The position numbers and the translations under genes were made by a program. A stretch of 64,000 nucleotides of DNA, taken from the NCBI GenBank assembly GCA_036874045.1, contig CM072344.1, forward strand, positions 6,234,501-6,298,500, in the 5' to 3' direction. Below are positions 24,401 through 36,852 of this stretch, piece after piece. Within the stretch, counting starts at the first letter, position 1; each line of letters begins with the position of its first letter. Source of the DNA: Cymodocea nodosa (lineage: Eukaryota; Streptophyta; Magnoliopsida; Alismatales; Cymodoceaceae). The notes below the pieces were generated by a model. It ran no database searches. It saw only the letters and a list, made by a program, of their open reading frames with translations, and was not told the DNA's origin.

Positions 24401-24575
24401 CCTTCTACATTTATGCTTTCACTTTCTCCTAAAGTTTTAGAATTTAGTTGCCTATTTAATTCTTCTTGAATCACATCATCTAACATATCTCTTTCATCCT
24501 CTAAAAAGTCTATAGTAAGGACATTTCTAACTCCTCAAACTTTCCTGGTTTGAAAAAGTTTAATTGAGTATCCTT
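21443..24575 (-). pseudogene. pol of G-B (RT, RNase H, integrase)
   Basis: Gypsy-order pol. The RT segment (24177-23635) includes RVCIDYRKLN and AFKRMPFGLCNA. The FMDDF-type active-site region follows near 23590. RNase H includes HPFELMCDASDFAVGA, and the 22982-22668 segment ends in VVDHLSRL. Integrase (22668-21443) has [15 protein letters not shown] (the usual SDRGTHF with G to V) and SGQVESAN. Frameshifts and stops divide it into at least six pieces. The region before RT (24486-24274, LDLKYLPLELTYIFLEEK) is kept, but protease is lost at the junction with G-C near 24575. It ends at TAG 21443-21445. Confidence 0.88.
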
Positions 24576-25664
24576 ATTTGTTAGGCTCTAAGGTTATCAT
24601 TTTCACTGATCATTCTGCCATTAAATATTTATTAGCTAAAAAGGATGCTAAGGCTAGATTAGTTAGATGGATTCTTCTCTTGCAAGAATTTGATATTGAG
24701 ATAAAAGATAAGAAAGGATGTGAGAACGTAGTTGCCGACCACTTGTCTCGTATTGTCACACCCCAAGGAGAGTTACCCATTGATGAATCATTTCCTGATG
24801 AGCAGTTGATGGCTATAACTCCAATCCCTTGGTTTGCAGATATTGTGAATTATCTTGTGACAAAACGACTACCTAGCAATTGGTCAAGACATGATATGAA
24901 GAGATTTTTAGCTAGGGCCAAAGAATTTTATTGGGATGATCCCTATCTTTATAAGTTAGGCCTTGATTTGATTTTGAGGAGATGCATTCTAGATATGGAA
25001 ATTCATAGTGTGCTATCTTTTTGTCATGACCAACCTGTTGGTGGTCATCTTAACCCTATTAAGACTGTAGCTAAAGTTCTTCAATGTGGTTTTTTCTAAC
25101 CTACATTGCATAAGGATGCATACTTCTATGTTAAGAATTGTAGAGATTGTCAAAAAGTGGGAAGATTGACTAGAAGAAATATGATGCCACTTACACCAAT
25201 TATTGAAGTTGAAGTATTTGACGTGTGGGGTATTGATTTCATGGGACTCTTCCCTAATTCTAGAGGTTATTTGTATATTTTGTTAGCTATTGACTATGCG
25301 TCAAAATGGGTTGAAGCTATTCCCACATGGACTTGTGATTCTAAGGTAGTAATCAATTTTATTAAGAGCAACATTTTTGCTAGATTTGGCATTCCTAGAG
25401 CAATCATTAGTGATAGGGGAACACACTTTAATAATAGAAGTTTTGAAGTATTAATGAAAAAATTTGGAGTAAACCATAAAATGGCAACCCCCTATCACCC
25501 ACAAACCAATGGACAAGTAGAAAATGCCAATAAGCAAATTAAACAAATTTTGGAGAAGATAGTAGGAAAGACAAGAAAAGATTGGGTAGAAAAGTTAGAT
25601 GAGGCATTATGGGCTTTCCAAACTGCTTTTAAGTCTGTTTTAAATATGTCTCTATTTGGTTACC
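24576..25664 (+). mobile_element. G-C: fragment of a second Athila/Tat-like gypsy family (RNase H to integrase)
   Basis: One frame reads from RNase H ([18 protein letters not shown], ending VVADHLSRI) through the integrase zinc finger ([17 protein letters not shown]) and core (GIDFMGLF, SDRGTHF, NGQVENAN) to NMSLFG, where it breaks off before the C-terminus. One in-frame TAA near 25098 interrupts FFWPTL. The protein is clearly related to G-D but diverged at many positions, and codon choice is less AT-rich, so it is another family. Both ends are truncated, with no LTR. Confidence 0.88.
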
Positions 25665-25684
25665 TAGCACGACACCAGAAAACT
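25665..25684 (-). other. Degenerate PBS stub beside the 25685 LTR
   Basis: The minus strand reads TGGTGTCGTGCTAGGTA next to the LTR end, alignable to the tRNA-Asp type PBS of G-D with differences mainly C to T plus a one-base gap. It suggests that another Athila-type interior once followed this LTR and was cut off where G-C begins. Confidence 0.4.
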
Positions 25685-27631
25685 TGTTTGGATCTCCAGC
25701 AACGCACCAGAAAAACTTGGATTTGTTAACTTCTATTTTTACTTAGTTAATTTATCTTTATGCCTATTCCCTTTTTTTCTTAGAAGTAAACAAACAACCT
25801 TTCACACAAATTAGATTTTAATTCCAATTTGTATTTTAACTGCAAGTGCACAATGTCTACTATATTAGTGTGCAAGTACAGGTCGATCCCACAGGGAATT
25901 GCTTAAGAATTGAGAACTGTTCCATTTTGAACAATCAAATTTATATATTCAATAAGCTCTCCGTTGAATTACAGTTAACTCAACGGACAAAGTTCGTTGA
26001 GTTATGGCTAACTCAACAGACTAACCTTGTGGACTTAAGTTAACTCCATGAGCCTATCTTTCCAATTTAATACTGCTATTTACAAAGGAATTCGGCCAAC
26101 CATTGGACGGTTCCAAAGATTGTAAATAACATCAATTAAGCTCTTTAATGTTAGTAAACACTAGATTTATCATTAAGCATACTAACATTCAGATAATTCA
26201 AACAGTAACCATTAAAATCTTTAAGTCTTTTGAATGAACCAATTTCAGTAAACTATAAAACTAAAACAAACATAAAACAATCACAACATTGACAAAGATA
26301 ACACTAATCACGATACAACACAAACAACACAACACTCAAATACAAAATACAAACACAGATAAATTGTTTTTGGTATTTTTGTTTTAATATGAACATGGAA
26401 ATGGGTGAAAGGTGAAATGTAAAGTAATCTCAGTCGATAGTAAATACTTCTGTCACTACATGCGATGCGATTACACCACTGAAAATTAAACCACTTACAA
26501 TTTTGTCTCCTCTCCCTATAGAATCGTGAGTCCAGATTTGCAAAATGATCTCCTCTTCAGCATAAAGGCATCAACTTGAAACCAAGGCTAGAAGCTTTAC
26601 GATCTCCTGAGATATGAGTCGACGCTTGGTGAAAATGGCTTCCCTTCCCGCGACGCGATCACTCCTCACAATGGTTGTTAGGCACTGTGTTTGGCTCGGA
26701 ATCGACCCGACATCAGGAAAGTATTCTCACAGACCTCCGATGGTTGGTGATTATGGTGGTGGTGATGATGGTTGGTGTGGTACTTTAGAGAATTATCGAT
26801 ACTATAAAACATGTACATAAATTTAACTATCCGATGCTCAAGTGCATTTCAGATACTTACAAACCTAACTATCCGATGCCTAGATGCATTTTGGATAGTT
26901 ACAAACTTAACTATCCGATGCCCAGATGCATTTCGGATAGTTACAGATAACTCACCGATATATAACTTAAGTAGATCTACTAGATCTCGACATGTGTCAG
27001 TAGTAGTTTAATAATAAAAGAAACATTTCGGAGAGTTATAGGTCTAACTATCTAATGCTTAGATGCATTTCGGATAGTTAGAGATAACTCATCGAAAATC
27101 CACTTAAGTCACTTTCCCAAAACACGACACTTGTTCACAGCTATTTTATAAATAAAAGGAGATTTCGAAGAGTTACACATATAACTATCCGATGCCCAAC
27201 TGCAATTTCGGATAGTTATAGATAACTCACCAAAAGTTCACTTAAGTCATGCATTATGGTTTCGACACGTGTACTTCAGGAAATAATAAAATATTCTTTT
27301 AAAATATAACTGTTCGGTAATTTAAACATAACTATCCAATACATGTTCGGTATGTTAAACATAACTGTCCAAAATATGTTCAGTATGTTAAACATAACTA
27401 TCTGAAATATTAGAAAATTCAGATACTTTAGGATTTCACAGCCTACAACTTACCAATAGTTCAGAAATGTACTAAATTAACATTAATTCCCCAAAATTAA
27501 GCAGATTCTTTAATTAAAGCTTATAATAGTGCAATTATAACATAATTGTTTAATTCTCATATTATAAGCTAAATATTATGCAATTAACCATCATTTAACC
27601 ATTAATATTATGCACTTTTTCATTCTAAACA
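25685..27631 (-). repeat. Athila-type LTR (3' LTR of G-E)
   Basis: On the minus strand it begins TGTTTAGAATGAAAAAG (27631) after a PPT and ends CCAAACA (25685). It is 1947 bp. The stretch 26820-27420 holds a tandem array of hairpin-like units: AACTATCCGATGC, a short loop, then GCATTTCGGATAGTT, alternating with TAACTCACCGA. It lacks the segment with CGTTAAGTTA and G-boxes that the G-D and G-A/G-B LTRs carry next to this array. Confidence 0.85.
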
Positions 27632-27644
27632 CTTCCCCCATACC
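27632..27644 (-). other. G-E polypurine tract
   Basis: GGTATGGGGGAAG on the minus strand, directly before the LTR. It is identical to the G-D tract. Confidence 0.85.
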
Positions 27645-28952
27645 TAAATTTTGCTAGTCCCTTAGCAAACTAAGATCTAATTAATGGGTCCTTCTAAAAG
27701 TGCTAGAATTAATTCTTCCCCTTTTTTTTTCTTTTTTTTTTCTGCAAAGGAACTAGTATTATTATATAGATATTCTGTATGTTTCAGTAATATTGTTTTC
27801 TCCTCTTCAACGTACAAATATACTTAGAATATATGCAAATTACATACAAAGTATATCATCATCACATAGGTGTTAATTATATTATCGTTTGTTCTTCTTT
27901 TCATCATATGTCATCTTGAATTTTCCAATAAGATTTCTAGAAGAAATTTCAACAACATATGAATCAAAGTACAATCCAATTCAATATGATTAAGACAAGT
28001 AGAATAAAGAATTGTATCTCCATTAAACAACTTCAAAAGTCAATTCTAGATTCATATTTCAGCAATTCTAGATAATTGAAAGTATACTCGATTCATAAGA
28101 TATCTGTATTTCACAAAACACTTATATCTTTTTAGAACAGTATATGTATTTTTGTACTTTAAAAGTTAATTTGACAAGCTTGAATCATACAAGAGCTTTC
28201 TAATGTACCCATGTAACGAGCTTTCAGTCAGCAATCCCAAATCTGTTCAAGATCTTAGGTTGCCAAATTTCAAGAGTCCTTTTTCAAGTCAACAATCCTT
28301 ACATACCTATCTGCTCAAGTACAAAAGGCTCGTGATCAAACAAGTCAATAAACTCTCAAAGTTTGTTTTTTTTTTCTTTTTTTTTCTCAGTAATCACAAC
28401 AAAAACATTAATCACATACTGTATATGTACATATTTCATTAATACAGATGTAGTAAACACCAATCTCATATAGTCTTGCTTCTATCATTTACTGAAAATA
28501 TGAATCCATAACAATAAGCTCATACTTTTTCTGTAGTTTAATAAGATCTACACATAAATCACTCTACAAGTTTAATGAGTCAAATTAAATGTATCTTTAA
28601 TCATATGTGTTTCATTTAATCTAGAATTCATATTTCCGCTCCTTTAGGACTTCAGATAATTTTTTCATTAAGCATTCTGATTTCATTTTAAAATCGTGAA
28701 ACTGTTAAACTCATGAAATTCAAAAAAAAAAAAAACATAAGATACTATATCTAGATTTGCATAAATAGTAAATTCTATAGCATATTATATAGCCTTCTAA
28801 ATATAACATTCAAGCAGTTACAGTTTATAAAAATTTTACAATCTCAATTATCAGATAGTTACAGCAAGTTCATAAAAATTTTCAATTTCCACAAAACTTT
28901 GCAGTACCATTTTAATTCCTTTAGTTAACAAACTTACATGGCTGTTACTTTA
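27645..28952 (-). other. G-E non-coding 3' module (1.3 kb)
   Basis: Homologous along its length to 12977-14280 and 59038-60324. It contains the conserved block at 28168-28362, including the identical 38-base core. No gene supported. Confidence 0.7.
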
Positions 28953-28972
28953 ATTACCTCTCCCCCATACCT
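28953..28972 (-). other. G-E internal PPT-like tract
   Basis: The minus strand reads AGGTATGGGGGAGAGGTAAT, 1.3 kb from the terminal PPT, as in G-B and G-D. Confidence 0.55.
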
Positions 28973-29429
28973 ACATTTTGCATTGTCCTTAATGTAAAAG
29001 ATTTGACAATAAATATAGTAATTGTAGCAGGCATGAATACAGTTTCGTTGATTTAGCGCCTAACTCAACAAATGAGTTTAAATCTAAATTCAGGATAAGT
29101 AATCAGTTACATACCTTGTATCATTTGTATCTCCTTCTACATATTTCGATTTTGATTCTAAAAAACTTTTCATTCATAGATAAAAGTAGAATATATAACA
29201 AAATAACATTTAACAGATATTGATAAATTAGTGTCTTGTGTGGAACCCAGGCTCCTACGCCTTTGGTGACTCACAAGCAAGCCAGTTGGTTTCCCAGAAT
29301 AGATACTAACAAACTAGATTGATATTTTGTTTTTGTTTTCTTTTATAACATAAAATGAAAACTAACATTTTTTTTTTTTCTAAAAATAAATGTAGAAGAC
29401 ACACAACATTAAACACACAAAATCATAGC

Positions 29430-30565
29430 TTAAGAACATGATTGAAAAGTAGAAACAAATGGAATAAATGTGTTAGTCCAAGGAAACTTTTTAGGCATAA
29501 TTCCTCTTGCTATTAATTCTGTTTTAATGCCATTCTTGTTCCTTCTTAATTTGTAAACTTGTAATATATTATCAATGCTAAATACAAGTGTATTACCATT
29601 AATGAAATGAAATGCAAAAAGGGATCCTTTTCAGTTCTAGCGTAATGTAGTAGTTTCTATTTCTACATCTATTTCAATATATTCCTCTTCCCACTTCCAT
29701 TCATTTATGTCTTTCATAATCCATATTTGAAATTTCATCAATTCATCCCACCATCTTATCAGACATAAAGTAGGATCATCATATTCATTATACCACATTC
29801 CTATTTGAATTTTATCAAATTCTGCAGATGGTGGTTTAGCTATTTCTCTCGGTATAGGTAAAATTTCTATATATTCATCATAACTGTCTATGCTCACTAT
29901 ATATAAATCAGATCGAAATGCAACTGATATATTATGACAAGATATATATATCCATCAAGTATGACATGCATGTTGTTAATTAATGATTTTTGTCCTAGAT
30001 ATATCATAGTATTTTCAGTCCAAGATCTATTTAGAAAATTATACACACTCAAGCATAAATCTTCATCCCAATTTCTTGAAGGTCTCCAATAATATAATTT
30101 TTCAGGAATGACAGAATTTTTATTAGAAAATATTAAGGCCGACCCACAATTTATAGTTAGTACTTCATATCTATTAGGTCTTTCTATATTCCATTCTTCT
30201 CTTGTTATAGGATTTCTTATCAAAATATCAGGTAATAGACTTGCATACCTTGGTCTGGTTCTGTATATGACTAATCCTTCATCCATCCCCATAACATGAT
30301 CTATTCCTTCTAATGTATTGGGTGAAATTTCAGTAGTTTCTTCCATATTCAGATATTCATGGGTAATTGAACTACGATTAAATGACTTCCATATGAATCC
30401 ATCTCTAATCTTAGTCATTTTTGCAGCTTGTAGTCCCTGAAAATATTTTTCTCCTACACAGTCTTTAATTTCCTTTGATACACAACACAACTTGCATAGA
30501 TCTTTAGCTGACAAGTTACTTAGTACTTCTCTTAGTGCATCTAACGGTAATTGCATCAATTCCAT
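29430..30565 (-). pseudogene. F-box protein ORF of G-E
   Basis: Same protein as in G-B and G-D: N-terminal F-box LPLDALREVLSNLSAKDL followed by LCCVSKEIKDC, then a long beta-rich region. The ATG at 30565 opens 222 codons. A frameshift near 29935 (after IYLV) moves the frame, and the C-terminal half resumes in 29897-29637 (MSIDSYDEYIEILPI), with another break near 29637. The terminal motif MPKKFPWTDTFIPF is readable to a TAA at 29430. Over the first 40 codons compared with G-B, eight codons differ silently and five change the residue. This suggests protein-level constraint before the copies decayed. Place: between gag core and module. Confidence 0.87.
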
Positions 30566-30750
30566 TTGTTGATTTTGTATAACACAAACAAAAATTTAGT
30601 AGAGACAAAAATTAACATAACTACTGCACACCCTCTTGGAGTTAGGGCATAACTCAACAGACTAAGTTCGTTGAATTAAGGACTAACTCTACGATACTAT
30701 TAACTATAAATAAACATATATATACAGATAGTTGCTTCAGTTATACTGCT

Positions 30751-32095
30751 TCATTCAGCTATCCTCCCAAAAGAGGTATCAATTTCATTAACAGTTCTAT
30801 TGACAGGGTTAGGTATTGCTTGTATTGGCAATCCTCCAGTGTGTCTAACTTCCATTGATTCCTTCTGTCTAAGTGGTATGTTTCTATTTTGATTTTGAAT
30901 TGCAGCATTTCCAAATACAAAATCCAAACGATTGTTTAATTGTTGGATTATCTTTTCTAATTTCTATATTCTAGATCCTTGTTCAAGTAATGCTTCATAA
31001 CTTGTATTCTTCTCATTTACATTTTCTCCTCCCTGGAAATTATTATTTCTCCAAGATAAATTTGGGTGATTTCTCCAATTAGGATTATAAGAATTTCCAA
31101 AGTTATCTTTCTGGTTTCTAGCATAAATAATATCTAAATCATTAATGTTTGCATTCTTTTCTGCAAGCTTTTGATTTAATGATAACTCTTCTATTTTCTT
31201 TCTTAATTCAGTTAATTTCACTTCAAGCATAGTACTTGAATCTATTTCATGCATTCCTCTTAGCAATATTCTTTTATCTGTAATATCTTCAACCGAGTTT
31301 TCCCATTGTGTAGTTCATTTTGCAAAGTTTTCTAAATATGCCCATGCTTCTTCACTACATAGTTTCAGAAATCCATTTTGACAAGTAGATTCTAATAAAG
31401 ATTTTGTTGAAGCATCTATGCCTTCATAAATTATACCTATTAATTGTACTTTACACATTGCATGATGTGGACATTGAGTCAGTAAATCTTTAAATCTTTC
31501 AAAATATTTCCAAAATGATTTACCTTGTTTTTGGCTACACATTAATATTTCTTTTTTCTTTTTAATCATTTGATGTGTTGGATAATATTTTTTTTCCAGA
31601 AAAATAGAGTAAAATTCAGTCCATGCAAAAATTGAATCAGGCAACAGAGTATATAACCATCTCTTAGCTGTCTTTTAAAGCAAAAGGGATATATCTAAGT
31701 TTAATAGCATCTATACTCATGTTCGGCATTTTCATCATTTGACAAACTTCATTAAATTCTCTAAGGAAATAATAGGCATCCTCTCTTTCTAATCCATGAA
31801 AATGTGGCAATTGACTAATATAATTAGATTTCAGTTCAAACCTATCTCCCTCAAAGTTTGGCAATCGAATACATGAAGGTTCATCAACTAATTCAGGATA
31901 CAGAATTTCTCCTAATGGTTTTTCTACTGGAGCAGCCATCTCTACGTTCTCTTTTAAAGAAAGGTTAGCTACACCCCAAAGAATTTTGTTAAAGTCTAGT
32001 TCAGAAAATGTTTTAGTACGCCTCTATGTTGAATATTCCTAGGTAGGTGTTCTTACTAATCGTTTAGTGCTTAGAGAACGAGTCCATGTGCTCAT
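30751..32095 (-). pseudogene. gag capsid core of G-E, downstream of env
   Basis: The ATG at 32095 begins MSTWTRSLSTKRLVRTPT, then two stops where G-B has Gln codons (CAA/CAG to TAG). Readable parts are 31939-31664 (IRLPNFEGDRFELKSNYI), 31644-31315 (capsid C-terminal half, KYFERFKDLLTQCPHH) and 31266-30964 (coiled-coil plus YNPNWRNHPNLSW). A short deletion near 31670 removes the start of AKRWLYTLL. No CCHC knuckle. The frame ends GRIAE-stop at 30751. It lies immediately upstream of the F-box ORF on the same strand. Confidence 0.87.
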
Positions 32096-33042
32096 AAATA
32101 AATAGCAGAAGATTAATTACATACCAGTCTGAAGCTTTCCATTCAGTAAATATTTGTTGATGGATGAAGTCGAATCAACTACTTCTCCTTCCAGTTCCCC
32201 CAACGCTTTTCTCCTTACTTTTAAAAGTGTTGGTAACTTGTAAATAACATTCTATTTTATATATATAATGCACATCCATAAAGTGAATAAATCTCGTTGC
32301 AAGAATGTGTCTTGCAACGTGCATCGTGGTTCCTATTTTTATGGGTACATGTACCACTATTAATTTCAAATTTTGGTAACCGCTAAGCCGACGAAGTTTC
32401 GTTCATGGTTAAAAGAATAACTGTTCTACTTAATCCATGAACTAACCTCATTGAGTTACAGATAACTCAATAGAACAAAGTCAATTATTGTTGCTAACTC
32501 CACGGACGAACCTCGTTGAGTTACAGATAACTCAATGGAGTGACCTTATATTATATTACTAACCTCGTGGAGTTAAGTTTAACTCAACGAACTTACTTCG
32601 TTGAGTTAACACTTAGCAACTTCTAAGTTTACTCTTCGTAAGTAACTCTCTGTTTTTTTTTCTCTACATTCTGCTAACTGAAATAAAGTTAAATCCATGT
32701 CATTAATGCATCATTCTAATCAAAATTCGTTTAAATCTGAACATTATATAAATATTTAACTTGCAAGTCATTTTATGTTATGTAGAATTTACATTTTACC
32801 TTGCAACATGCAGAAATTTTCAAGCATCTATCCTGTCATTCAACAAACTATAAATCTGTTAAACATTCATTCATAATGTTCCACAAATTATATAGCATTC
32901 AATATAGTTCATCCATTTCATCATTCTAAACACGCATGAAAAGTATATCTGAAAAACATATATTCATTAATATGAATCAATTACAGTACAATCAAATCAG
33001 ATATTTTTCATATAAATATATAAAAATAGATGAACAATACAA
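32096..33042 (-). other. G-E env-gag spacer
   Basis: Non-coding. It has a donor-like CTGGTATGTAATTAATC near 32115-32131 (minus), a short conserved frame ending in KLQTG before it, and GTTGAGTTA inverted pairs at 32440-32620. The stretch 32280-32330 is the intact version of the site where the solo LTR entered G-D. Confidence 0.55.
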
Positions 33043-34485
33043 TTAGCCTCTATTCCTAAGTTCATCTACTTCCTTCTGGAGTTTTTCTAATTGTTGCTCT
33101 AATTGATTAATTCTTTCTACAACTCTTGTAATGCCTCTAGAAGGTATAGCAATCTCTGCAGCTACAAAATTTCTGTACTCTTTCACTGAAATGGTTCTTG
33201 ATTTGATCCTTTTTGATGCCCATTTAGTGAAATCGATACAATCCACCATCAGTAGTGGAATCAAATCTCCATAAAACAATTTCTTCTTTATTGTTCTTAG
33301 CTTCGAGATAAAAACTGCAGACCAATCTATTTGATTTCTATTTATAACTGCAAACATGGCCCATTTGACAAATTGACTCAGTTCTATGTCATGTCCTTGT
33401 TGTTGATAGACATTCTTAATCAAAATGTTGGCTATCATGTGTGCTTTACCATTTAAATGCTTCAGTCTATTTAATAAAGGCACACCAGGATTGATAGTCA
33501 AACTGTCCTTGATTTCCTGTTCTGTCCATTCAACGGTAGTTGTACTTACCAAAATTTCTTGTCCTTCATTTTTTAACCCAAAAATGTTGTGGAGAAGCTC
33601 AAGTGTTATCTGTACATTCGCTTCCTCCACGTTGAAAATTAATTTTCCTTCTTCTCTTAAATTAGCATAAAAGTAGAGCACTAGATTCTCATATACTGCA
33701 TGCCCTCTTTCTTGAGAAATAAACTTCAATAGACCTTGGAATTCAAATAATTCTTTGATTTCTTGCATTCCGTCTCAATTTACTGGTCTACTGTATATAA
33801 TATCATAACCCCTAATTTCTTGGTATTTATGATAAACTTCCTGACTCCAAAAATGTACTTCATTCAAAACTGTTGCTTCAGTCGGGTCAGGAATGTGACT
33901 TTGTTGTTCAGAGGGGTTTGTTCTTGATCTTCCTCTTCCATATGTTGAACTTGAACATGTTCTGCAGATTCCTGAATTTTTGCTTCTACTTCTGTCTATG
34001 GTGGAGAACCGATAGAACTCTCCACTTTGTCTTGAATTCTTTCCATAAATTGCTGAAGAGTTTCTTGCTCTTCAATGGAATCTGCAAAGTCATTTTTTTC
34101 CAAATGGCTTTGTTCAGCTTCTTCTTCATTTTCTGTTCTTTCTTCTTGTACAGGCTGCAAACTAATTTTAGCCTATTTTTCTTCTTCTCTTTGCTCTTGA
34201 ATTCCAGCCTGATTTTCTTCTTTTCTTTGCTCTTACTGCTACTGCTCCTCAAAATTGGATAGCAGGTTTATAAAAATTGGCTCCATAGGCCTTGTTGATA
34301 TTGGTACTTCAGATTTAATCTCCTTTTGACATTCAGGCACTATCTCTTTTCCTTTCCTTCATGTGATTAATTGTGCTTGGTCTTCCTCTTCTTCTTCTGA
34401 GATTAAATCTAAAAACAAAGGCTTTGCACGCCTTTGAGCCACAGGTATTAGCTCTTCCTATTTAATTTTTTCAATAATTACTGGT
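33043..34485 (-). pseudogene. env-position ORF of G-E, C-terminal part
   Basis: The 241-codon frame 33768-33043 covers the C-terminal domain (MQEIKELFEFQGLLKFI to LEKLQKEVDELRNRG) with a leucine-rich coiled-coil end. It is the best preserved version of this domain together with G-D. Upstream (34485-33769) the acidic Gln/Glu-rich middle is broken by stops. The N-terminal part is at 62610-63321, separated by G-D. It resembles the plant domain often listed as putative plant transposon protein. Function unknown. Confidence 0.8.
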
Positions 34486-36728
34486 TGTTTAGAATGAAAA
34501 AGTGCATATTATTAACGGTTAAATGATGGTTAATTGCATAATATTTAGCTTATCATATAAGAATTAAGCCATTATGTTATAATTGCACTGTTATATGCTT
34601 TAATTGAAGAATCTACTTAATTTGGGGGAATTAATGTTAATTTAGTACATTTCTGAACTGTCGATAAGTTGAAAGCTGTAAAATTCTTAAGTATCTGAAT
34701 TTTCTGATATTTCGGACAGTTATGTTTAACATACCGAACATATTTAGACAATTATGTTTAATAGACTGAACATATCAGATAGTTATGTTTAAATTGCTTA
34801 ACAGTTATGTTTTAAGAGAATATTTTATTATTTCTTGAAGTACACGTGTCAAAACCATAATGAATGACTTAAGTGAACTTTCGGTGAGTTATCTATAACT
34901 ATCCGAAATTGCAGCTGGGCATTAGATAGTTATCCCTGTAACTCTCTGAAATCTCTTTTTATTTATAAAATAGCTTAGGACACGTGTCATGTTCAGGGAA
35001 AGTAACTTAAGTGGATTTTCGGTGAGTTATCTCTAACTATCCGGAATGCATCTAAGCATCGGATAGTTAGACCTGTAACTCTCTGAAATGTTATTTTATG
35101 ATTAAACTACTGTTGACACTTATCGAGATCTGGTAGATTTACTTAAGTTATATATCGGTGAGTTATTTGTAACTATCCGAAATGCATTTAAGCATCGGAT
35201 AGTTAAGTTTATAAGTATTCGAAATGCACCTAAGCAATCGGATAGTTAAATTTATGCACGTGTTGAATTTAAATGCTTTAGTATATCACGTGAGGTGCAC
35301 ATGTTTAACTCTTTAAGTTAGCATAATTGTACACGTTGAGTTACATGAATACACACAAGGCAACACATTATGTTAGCAGCTTATTTCTTTATATTTTCTA
35401 ATATGCCACTATAGCGGTTGCAGGAACAGACAATTGGAAGAAAAAACCACGTTTGCACGTATCGCGTAGGGAAAGAAATCATCATCATTGATACGAATGA
35501 AGGAAATCCAACCGACCATTCAAGCAGAAGCAGTTACTACTGAAGAAATATAAAAGAAAAGAAGAAAAAAGAAGAAGTGTGTGATCGATGGGTGGATAGT
35601 GTGTGTAGAGGAGGATCAGCGTCGCAATTCTCTGAAGTACCACACCAACCATCATCATCACCAACCACCATCATCACCACCATAATAACCAATCATCGGA
35701 GGTTTGTGAGAATACTTTCTTGATGTCGAGTCGATTCCGAGCCAAACACAGTGCCTGACAACCACTTTGAGGAGTGATTGCATCGCGGGAAGTGAAGTCA
35801 TTTCAGGAAATCGTAAAGCTTTTAGCCTTGGCTTTGGGTTGATGCCTGTATGTTGAAGAGGAGATCATCTTGCAATTCTGGACTCGCGATTGTATAAGGA
35901 GAGGAGACAGAATTGTAAGTGGTTTAATTTTCAATGGTGTAATCGCGTTGCAAGTAGTGTTAGAAGTATTTACTGTCAAGTGAGATTACTTTACATTTCA
36001 CCTTTCGCCCATTTCCATGTTCATATTAAACCAAAAATACCAAAAACAACTTATCTGCTATTGTATGTTGTATTTGAGTGTTGTATTGTTTGTGTTGTAT
36101 CGTGATTAATGTTATCTTTGTTAGTGTTGTGATTGTTTTATGTTTGTTTTAGTTTTACAGTTTACTGAAATTGGTTCGTTAAAAAGACTTAAAGATTTTA
36201 ATGGTTATGGTTTGAATTATCTAAATGTTAGTATTGCTTAATGATAAATTCAATGTTAACTAACATTAAAGAGCTTAATTGATGTTATTTACAATCTGTG
36301 GAATCGTCCAATGGTTGGCCGAATTCCTCTATAAATAGCAGTATTAAAAAGGAAAAGATAGGCTCGTGGAGTTAACTTAAGTCCACGAGGTTAGTCTGTT
36401 GAGTTAGCCATAACTCAACGAACTTTGTCCGTTGAGTTAATTGTAATTCAACGAAGAGCTTATTGAATATATAAATTTGATTGTTAACAAACGAACAGTT
36501 CTCAAGTTCTTCAGCAATTCCCTGTAGGATCGACCTGTACTTGCACACTGATACAATAGACACTGTGCACTTACAATTAAAGTACAAATTGGAATTAATA
36601 TCTAAATTGTATTAAAGGTTGTTTGCTTACTTCTAAAAGAGAGAATAGGCATAAAGATAAATTAACTAAGTAAAAACAGAAGTAACAAATCCAAGTTTTT
36701 CTAGTGTAGTGCTGGGAAAATACAAACA
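34486..36728 (+). repeat. G-D 5' LTR
   Basis: 2243 bp, begins TGTTTAGAATG and ends ATACAAACA. The stretch 34850-35250 holds arrays of CGGTGAGTTA, TAACTATCCGA and CGGATAGTTA. The stretch 35281-35380 is homologous to part of the copia LTR. The region 35640-35700 carries a CAT/CAC-rich simple repeat. Confidence 0.92.
35549..35556 (+). promoter_or_regulatory. Possible TATA box of the G-D 5' LTR
   Basis: TATAAAAG downstream of the hairpin array, conserved as TATAAAAG at 61410-61417 in the 3' LTR. The transcription start is not determined. Confidence 0.4.
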
Positions 36729-36735
36729 AGTTTTA

Positions 36736-36753
36736 TGACGCCGTTGCCGGGGA
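36736..36753 (+). other. G-D primer binding site (tRNA-Asp type)
   Basis: TGACGCCGTTGCCGGGGA matches TGGCGCCGTTGCCGGGGA, the tRNA-Asp complement typical of Athila elements, at 17 of 18 positions. It is 7 bases past the LTR end. Confidence 0.92.
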
Positions 36754-36852
36754 ATTGAATTGAACTGAATTGAATTGAATTAATATAAGCAACTATTAGA
36801 GTTGTTTTGTTTTAATAGCTAGAGTTGTGTGTTTTCTTCTATAATTGAGAAT

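Larger units (their letters stand above)
12964..24575 (-). mobile_element. G-B: Athila-type gypsy element interior, 5' end missing
   Basis: Minus-strand order is RT-RNase H-integrase (24575-21443), spacer, env-position ORF (20712-18449), spacer, gag capsid core (17467-16118), F-box ORF (15900-14755), non-coding module, PPT and LTR. The 5' LTR, PBS, nucleocapsid and protease are absent because the copy is cut at about 24575, against the oppositely oriented fragment G-C. Confidence 0.88.
27632..34485 (-). mobile_element. G-E: Athila-type gypsy element, 3' part
   Basis: Minus strand, from the G-D insertion point at 34485: the C-terminal part of the env-position ORF, spacer, gag capsid core, F-box ORF, module, PPT, LTR. 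The 5' part continues at 62610. The flanks 34481-34485 (CTGGT) and 62610-62614 (TTGGT) are the target-site duplication made by G-D. Confidence 0.9.

Noticed and set aside
26820-27420. Regularly spaced short palindromes that could be mistaken for a CRISPR array.
   Set aside because: The genome is a plant's, the units are hairpins inside an LTR, and spacing and sequence vary.
33873-34262. A plus-strand ORF of 129 codons rich in Phe and Leu.
   Set aside because: It is the antisense of the acidic, Lys/Glu-rich middle of the G-E env-position ORF.
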